A stretch of DNA of 64,000 nucleotides from Heterotrichella gracilis (taxonomy: Eukaryota; Sar; Xanthophyceae; Tribonematales; Xanthonemataceae): assembly GCA_032358255.1 (NCBI GenBank), contig JAULBX010001003.1:62001-126000 (forward strand). Direction: 5' to 3'. Position 1 is the first letter of the stretch. Every line of letters starts with the position of its first letter. Made by a program: the position numbers and the translations under genes. The notes beneath the pieces are model-generated. The model saw nothing but the letters and a program-made list of their open reading frames with translations. It made no database searches and was not told where the DNA came from. Shown here piece by piece: positions 58,701-64,000 of the stretch.

Positions 58701-61229
58701 CCCACTGGACCCTATCCCACCCCCAAGAACCCACCGCCTCTGGTGCCGGTGCTGATTCGCCTGGCCCTGATTCGCCTGGCGCTGAGTCAGAGGCGTGGTC
58801 GGCGGCGTGGTCGGCGCCAGGTGGCGACGAGTCAGGGGGGTGGACGGCGGGGGGGAAGCAGGGGGTGGTGGGTGGTGGGGGCAAAGCGGGGGGTGGGGGC
58901 CGGCGCATGGACTGGCTGCGGCAGGTGTCGGAGGTGGAGGTGGTGGAAGGTGGGTGGTGGTGGTGGTGTGGTGGAAGGAAGGTTTGGTGTGGAAAATCCT
59001 GGGGATTGTGGTTTGGTTGATGTAATGGGGATAGGGAGCATTACATATGGAAGGCCCATCATGATTGCACATCCTAGATAGGGTTGGGCAAGGCGCAGAA
59101 AACCCTACGTAAGGGTGTATGGATGACACCCTACCCTGTGCTATCCTGACAGCTGCGTCCCCACCTCTCCCCCCACCCTCCATCAATGCGTGTTGCACCC
59201 CCACTGCAGGTGCTGGCGTGCGCGGGTGGGTACAAATGCCCCACCCCTCCTTCTCGTCGCCCCCCACCACCCCCACCTCCGCAGCCGCCACCCCCCACCA
59301 GGTGAAGGTTGCTGTGGGCAACAAGCGGCTGATGGTTGAGGAGGGGGTGGAGGTCATTCAGGAGGTGGATGAGTACATGCGGGAACAGGAGGTGGGTGCG
59401 GGGTGGGGGTGCGGAGATAGGGGGTAACTGCAAAGGCGGGATGACGCTTTTTGTAACACATATCTTTGTGGGGCTAATTGATGTGCTTTCTATTGTTCCA
59501 ATGCTGCAGTCTTACCCATTGTCAACTAGTGATACCTCCGACCCACAAAGATGTGCACACATCACAAAGATGGTCACTGGATCTGATCCTGCCAGATTTT
59601 CCTGGTGATCACTCATGTTCGCATGAAGCATCAAAACTGAAGCAGGGAAAAAAATGTCAAGAACGCACAAAGCGCCCGGCCCTGCATCAACCAATCTCTT
59701 CATCCCTCGCATTCACACGTTTGCAATCTCGCAGAACGGCGGCGCCACCTGTGTGCTGGTGGCAATGTCCGGCCGCCCCGCCGCAGTGCTTGCGCTGTCA
59801 GACGCAATCAAGCCTGAGGCGCGCGGTGTGGTGGCGGCACTGACAGCTCGGGGCGTGCAGGTGCGTAAACAACCCCATACCATACACAGTACAGTTCTCC
59901 ACTCAAAGTTACAAGATTTATGCACAGTGACCCATCCATTGGTGTTGGTAGTTGATCAACGACTGGGTAGCCGAACCTATCTGCTATGCTGCAAAAAGCA
60001 AACATCATGTAAGTCTGGTTTACTTTGATTTTGGCAGATCACATCACCTAGGCTCACCAGTCTTACATATGATTCCCCTCCCGCTGTGCCCGCAGGTGTG
60101 CATGGTGACGGGCGACACCTGGCGCACAGCCCGCGCGGTGGCGCAGCGGTTGGGTGTGGGGAGCGTGCTGGCTGAGGTGCTGCCCTCAGGGAAGGTGAAG
60201 AGGATCAAGGTGCGGTGGGAGGGGGTGGGGCCTGGCAGGGTGCTCTGGACGGGCGGAGAGGAACGGGCACGTTCATTGATAGCTGTGCGATATGTTATGT
60301 AATGAAGCATTGTGCTCATTGCTGAGAAATCATATGTGGCTCACTTTCATATTTCTTGCAGTTATGTCCTCGTTGGGAGCTTTGTTCGAACTGCAAAATT
60401 GTACATGTGCATCACCTGCCTGTCTGTTGTAGTACGACACCCCTTCTCATTACCGCAATTATTTCCCACTCCCCACTGCAGGAGCTCCAGCAAACTGGCA
60501 AGGTTGTGGCCATGGTTGGGGACGGTGTGAACGACTCACCCGCCCTGGCGCAGGCCGATGTGGGCATTGCCATTGGCTCGGGTACAGATGTGGCCATTGA
60601 AGCAGCGGACTTTGTGCTCATGCGGTCAGGTAAGGGGCAGGCTGTGGTAGTGGAGACAGTGGACAGAAAGGCGATGCCCTCTGCTAAATTATTGCGTTAT
60701 TGCAGCGCACGTGCTTTATTTTTTTTCAGCTGGCTGCATGACAGCTTTGAACGGAGTGAGCGAATCATAGTCCAATGATAACTATTGTATACACTTTCAG
60801 TTAATAGCACATTGCACATTTGTTAAATTTATTCTGTTTATCGCTTCCTCATATGTCTAATTTTTTACTTTATTGTTCATTGTTTAATTCATTATTTGTT
60901 AAATGATTTATTCTGTATATTTTACCTCCGACTTATTCATTATTTTATTCCCGCGCGCAGACCTGGAGGACGTGCTGACCGCCATCGACCTGTCGCGCAA
61001 GACCACCGCGCGCATCCGCCTCAACTACTTTTGGGCCATCGGCTACAACGCACTCACCATCCCCGTGGCAGCGGGCGTGTTCTACCCCCTGCTCCACGTG
61101 CAGCTCCCCCCCTGGATGGCGGGCGCAGCCATGGCGTTCAGTTCGGTGAGCGTGGTGATGTCATCCCTGGGGCTGAGGGGGTACCGGCGGCCGCCACCTG
61201 TCATGCGGGAGGTGGCGGTGGGCAGCTGA
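52738..61229 (+). CDS. Copper-transporting P1B-type ATPase (HMA/CCC2/RAN1-like)
   Basis: Seventeen exons in continuous frame give 1,056 residues: 52738-52845, 53148-53206, 53704-53758, 54041-54151, 54383-54535, 55048-55131, 55493-55600, 56020-56111, 56378-56966, 57271-57599, 58034-58337, 58610-58949, 59210-59391, 59735-59860, 60096-60209, 60482-60629, 60961-61229. Three N-terminal metal-binding domains carry GMHCSSC, GLHCSAC and GMTCGSC. Then eight membrane helices with the ion-path CPC ([15 protein letters not shown]), the actuator DESMITGES, phosphorylation site [12 protein letters not shown], the P1B-specific SEHPLA, MVTGD and hinge [20 protein letters not shown]. This set defines Cu(I)-type pumps that load copper into the secretory pathway; three HMAs and ~1,050 residues fit CCC2/RAN1 rather than plastid PAA types. 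A Gly/Ser/Pro-rich insertion follows SEHPLA. Introns are full of exon-edge copies. Confidence 0.95.
54640..55720 (+). repeat. Donor-side echoes of three metal-binding-domain exons of the Cu-ATPase
   Basis: After exon 5, 54650-54730 repeats its last 85 bases with indels (gtggtgaaggcgggggtgag; gagtttgacccaaggctcac). After exon 6, 55170-55235 repeats its end (ctggtggcggcggtggtgga). After exon 7, 55645-55690 repeats its end with donor (acacggggcgcaagtgggtg). After exon 9, 57100-57150 repeats its end (caggagattctgactgcact), and 57218-57238 starts another copy. Confidence 0.8.
57836..58080 (+). repeat. Three tandem copies of an acceptor plus exon start before the CPC exon
   Basis: Units of about 95 bases begin with aaaccctaacagaaaccctc-type tracts and end with the exon-11 start. 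Copies of the [15 protein letters not shown] codons lie at 57838-57886, 57931-57979 and 58035-58080. Only the third continues into the exon that holds the CPC motif. The second has a normal cag acceptor; the first has lost it (cacacg). Confidence 0.9.
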
Positions 61230-61357
61230 GGACACGCAAATGGGGAGATGGGCCTGTGGGTGGGACACAGCGTCGCGACCCCAGGTACTATACTCTGGGG
61301 GAGATGGGAGGAAAAGGGGGGAGATGGGAGGAAAAGAAGGGGCAATAGAGTTCATTC

Positions 61358-61458
61358 GCCATGGCGTTCAGCTCCGTGAGCGTGGTGATGTCATCCCTGG
61401 GATTGAGGGGCTACCGGCGGCCGCCACCTGTCATGGGAGGTTGCGGTGGGCAGCTGAG
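61358..61458 (+). pseudogene. Duplicate of the last 100 coding bases of the Cu-ATPase, including the stop
   Basis: atggcgttcagctccgtgag at 61361 matches 61131-61150 with two changes, and similarity runs through gtgatgtcatccctggg, ccggcggccgccacctgtca and the stop region (gtgggcagctgagg). Lies 130 bases downstream of the true stop, in what is probably the 3' UTR. The copy has a small deletion in the final codons. It is an exon-end duplication without an intron. Confidence 0.85.
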
Positions 61459-62334
61459 GGCGGCACATGGGTTATTGGGTGGCGCCATTTTTGCAGAGCA
61501 TTTCTTTCCTTTCAGCAAAGTGGGGCCCATTCGCCATGCTGGGTGGAGGATGCGTCGGGGTGTGATCCCCAGGGGAGCTGAGCTGGGTTGGGATCCCCGG
61601 CGCACCCGGTGGGGGCTGCGGGGGATACCAGCGCCCATCGCCCACCTTTGGGCGGTGGGCGGCAGTAGGTGCCTGAGGCCCTAAATGGGTCCCATGCAAG
61701 GGGGTGTTCAAATTCGAGGTGGGGGATGTTGGGACCCAGTGCTACCCACCTTAGTGGTGTGTGCGCCGGGGGCTGCCGGTGGGTTGTGTATTTGTGTGTG
61801 CGCCAGCCAGTCAGCTGCAGAGCAAGCATGAGAGGTGGAGCCATGTGGCGGGTGTGCTGCTGTTTGGGCCTAGACTAAGTGTGTGAGTTTCTACTTTGGC
61901 TTGAGTGGGGTTTGTTTGTATTTCAGAAGAACACGGTTGTGAGATGCGCGTTGTGCCTGGCTGCCACCTGTGGGCGTTTCCTTTCTTTCTCACTTCTCTT
62001 CTTAGAGTCTGGTCTCAACTGGTTGCCACACGGCTTTGCTTTTCAACAGCGACACATTGGAAGCAGAGAGGCATACTGGTACCACTGACTAGTCAGTACT
62101 GTGACAGAGCGATAGTTGAGGATGAATTTTGTTTTGTTTCCTTGTTGTTGAGGGTGAAAGGGCTGCAGTCTACTGTCACACTGTGGACCAGCATAGGCCT
62201 GCAGGCACACTGGTTGTCACCCATGAGTCATGAGGCACCACACGCCGTGACGGTGAAAGTAAAAAGAAGGTTGTAAAGAAATCCCTTCGAAATTTGAGCC
62301 AGAAAGATCAAGCAGGAGCTTTGAATGTACCATG

Positions 62335-62404
62335 CGAACATGCGTGATTCGAACTCCTGACCTGCCAGGCAATCCAGCGTACTCCACGTCAGTATATGCT
62401 AGGG
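62335..62404 (-). other. tRNA-derived sequence, degenerate
   Basis: On the minus strand a B-box-like gttcgaatcac follows a possible A box by about 40 bases, and a GCC triplet sits where a Gly anticodon would be. The acceptor, anticodon and T stems do not pair properly, so this is not a working tRNA. A decayed tRNA or SINE relic is possible. Confidence 0.3.
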
Positions 62405-62707
62405 TGGCTCCTACTTGCGTCAGAGCACCGGAAGCTCGGCACAGCGGAGAGCTTCGTTGCCTGGTATCTTTCTGGCTGCCCACTACGTGTTTTTCGTGGG
62501 TTATATTACTTGTTGGGCGATGGATGCATTCCCCCAAAACGATCAGACTTGACAGTGTCCCAGACACACGGGATAACTTATTGGCCGGGCGGTGGGATCT
62601 TATAAGTCAAGTTGTCAGAAGTGTCAACCTGCGTACTAGAAGTCACAACCTTGCCAAACATGGTACCGGTTCTGGATATTTGTGGTAGGTTGGTCCAACT
62701 TGGTTGC

Positions 62708-62780
62708 TTGGACATCGAACCCGTGTGATGATAGAAGTGGTAAAGAAAAAAAGTCGGACCACACTCATCAGCCCATACTA
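62708..62780 (-). other. Second tRNA-like segment
   Basis: On the minus strand gggctgatgagtgtggtccg is followed after about 30 bases by gggttcgatgtcc, an A-box/B-box spacing typical of RNA polymerase III promoters. A run of seven T lies between the boxes, which would stop Pol III early. Probably a SINE or tRNA relic. Confidence 0.3.
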
Positions 62781-63329
62781 TCGTTACAACCCCGCGATGC
62801 ATGCAATGTGGCTGGGCCCATAAAAGTGGATAGAAGTAGGGTAGCTGCTAAACCATCCATTATCCCGATGCATGCATGCATGTGCGATCGAAACCTACGT
62901 AACAATCACGCGATATGTACTTGCTTCTGCACGGCTGTGGTAGCGTGAATTTTTTTACCCCCAAGCACACGTAGACAAGGTGTCGCCAGAGCGTCTGTGC
63001 ACCCGCACACCAAACCGTGTACACACAATAGGGTTAGTAACCCTGGCCGCGAGCTCACCCACCCCCTCCACGCGCAGGTTCATAACTTTCCTTCCTGGCT
63101 TGATTTATCAAGTTTGCTGGTCTCACCCCGTTTCGACGGGCGGCTAAGCTCTCCTTCTACCGGTACTCCTTCAGGCGGCAGGGGCCGTACGGCCGTACCT
63201 TAACAACACTGCCACTCAAAAGTCACAGAGACCACCGATGTCGTGCGCCAGCCTCGGGGGCTGGACGTACCCTCTCCATGCCCCTATTTCCCCAGTGTGA
63301 AGTCAACCACTCCTTGAAAGCCTGCTGCC

Positions 63330-64000
63330 ATGGTGGGCATGCGTAGGGGCCAATCAGGGCAAGGGCAGGGCCCCACCACCCCACCCGGACCCCACACCAG
63401 GTCACCCCTCACCAGCACCAGCCTTGGGCGCCTGCGCTGGTGGCACAGGGTGCAGCCACTGGCCTTCAAAGACAGCCAGCTGGAGGCAGATTTCCTGGTG
63501 CACCGCAGCGCAAGCGCCACCATGCGGCTTGGGGAGGTGATGTTTGCGATGCTGTACCTGGTCGCCACGCCATCCTTGCTGCTCCGCTTGGCGGTGCGCA
63601 GCGACATTGACATGCTTACCATGGCGGCGGCAGGTGCGCTGGGTGTGTGTGTGCGCTCCTGCAGGAACCCCACGCACGCTTCAAACCCTAGGGCACCTGC
63701 ATGGCACCAAAGTGTGCGTGGCTGATGTGTGCATACAGCATACATATACGTGCATACAGCATGTACCTCCTTTGAGCACCGCCTGTTGCCGGCACCCAGG
63801 TTTTTTGCTTCGGTAGATCTGCACAGTCTTGCACATACGCCGCCAAGCACTTAACTCCTGGGGCACAGCTTTAACTGTCCATGCATAGCAGCTGGGTCTG
63901 GCCCCTGACAGTTACCCTATGTGGTTGCAGGGCTGATGTCAGTTGGGCTGGTGGGACCGAGTGTGCTGGCGCTATGGTTCCAGGTGAGCTTAGGGTTTGG
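63330..64000 (+). CDS. Unrecognised multi-pass membrane protein, 5' part only
   Basis: A possible start at 63330 opens MVGMRRGQSGQGQG, a Pro/Gly-rich lead. From about 63415 the frame reads LRWWHRVQPLAFKDSQLEAD, FLVHRSASATMRLGEVMFAM and a membrane segment LYLVATPSLLLRLAVR, ending at a donor after MAAAG (about 63632). An acceptor at 63930 continues in frame with LMSVGLVGPSVLALWFQ, a second membrane segment, and another donor near 63983. The gene leaves the window. I recognise no family. An upstream exon near 63078-63200 is possible, so the start is provisional. Confidence 0.5.

Larger units (their letters stand above)
61459..63329. other. Intergenic region downstream of the Cu-ATPase
   Basis: No protein gene is supported, although 63078-63200 follows a plausible acceptor and could be a 5' exon of the gene that begins at 63330. 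Two tRNA-like segments on the minus strand are listed separately. A gcatgcatgcatgtgcgatc tract lies near 62868. Confidence 0.45.

Noticed and set aside
1-64000. CRISPR arrays, rRNA genes, intact DNA transposons, LINEs, LTR or virus-like elements
   Set aside because: No regular spacer-repeat series, rRNA signatures, reverse transcriptase, integrase, capsid or transposase motifs were found in any frame that I read.

Overview
The window looks like nuclear DNA of a green alga (Chlorophyta). Genes are intron-dense with GT-AG splice sites and GC-rich exons. Interstitial motifs of the plant/chlorophyte telomere type (TTTAGGG/CCCTAAA) are scattered through introns. Conserved proteins (TOR, DCAF12, FAM192A, a heavy-metal P1B-ATPase, a CfaD-like cysteine protease) are clearly eukaryotic. 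No rRNA, CRISPR, intact transposon or virus-like element was recognised. The species cannot be fixed from the sequence.

Layout. 175-11811 (+): C-terminal half of TOR kinase, about 23 exons, running in from outside the window. 13758-15055 (-): an unrecognised single-pass membrane protein. 16377-19380 (-): FAM192A/Fyv6 (PSME3IP1) family nuclear protein. 20237-22321 (+): DCAF12-type WD40 substrate receptor, nine exons, divergent from FAM192A. 23.7-44.0 kb: a roughly 20 kb array of F-box/leucine-rich-repeat genes in both orientations; one copy is intact (42727-44031), four are long copies with coding defects, and two are short fragments. 35491-38201 (-): a four-exon type II membrane glycosyltransferase-like gene inside the array. 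45977-52247 (-): a secreted papain-family cysteine protease with a CfaD/LolA-like N-terminal half, twelve exons. 52738-61229 (+): a 17-exon copper-type P1B-ATPase (about 1,056 aa), divergent from the protease. 63330-64000 (+): start of an unrecognised multi-pass membrane protein that leaves the window.

The most unusual property is not a gene but an intron architecture. Next to many exons, on the intron side, lie one to four degenerate copies of the exon's own edge together with its splice site. These 'exon-edge echoes' occur in TOR, the Cu-ATPase, the protease and the glycosyltransferase-like gene. Some carry usable-looking splice sites and would insert stop codons. They travel with TTTAGGG-like motifs at intron starts and CCCTAAA-like motifs at intron ends.

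Functionally the genes are mostly unrelated housekeeping functions: nutrient-sensing kinase, protein degradation (CRL4 receptor DCAF12, F-box proteins of SCF type, secretory or vacuolar protease), copper delivery and glycosylation. Two divergent pairs (FAM192A/DCAF12 and protease/Cu-ATPase) may share promoters.
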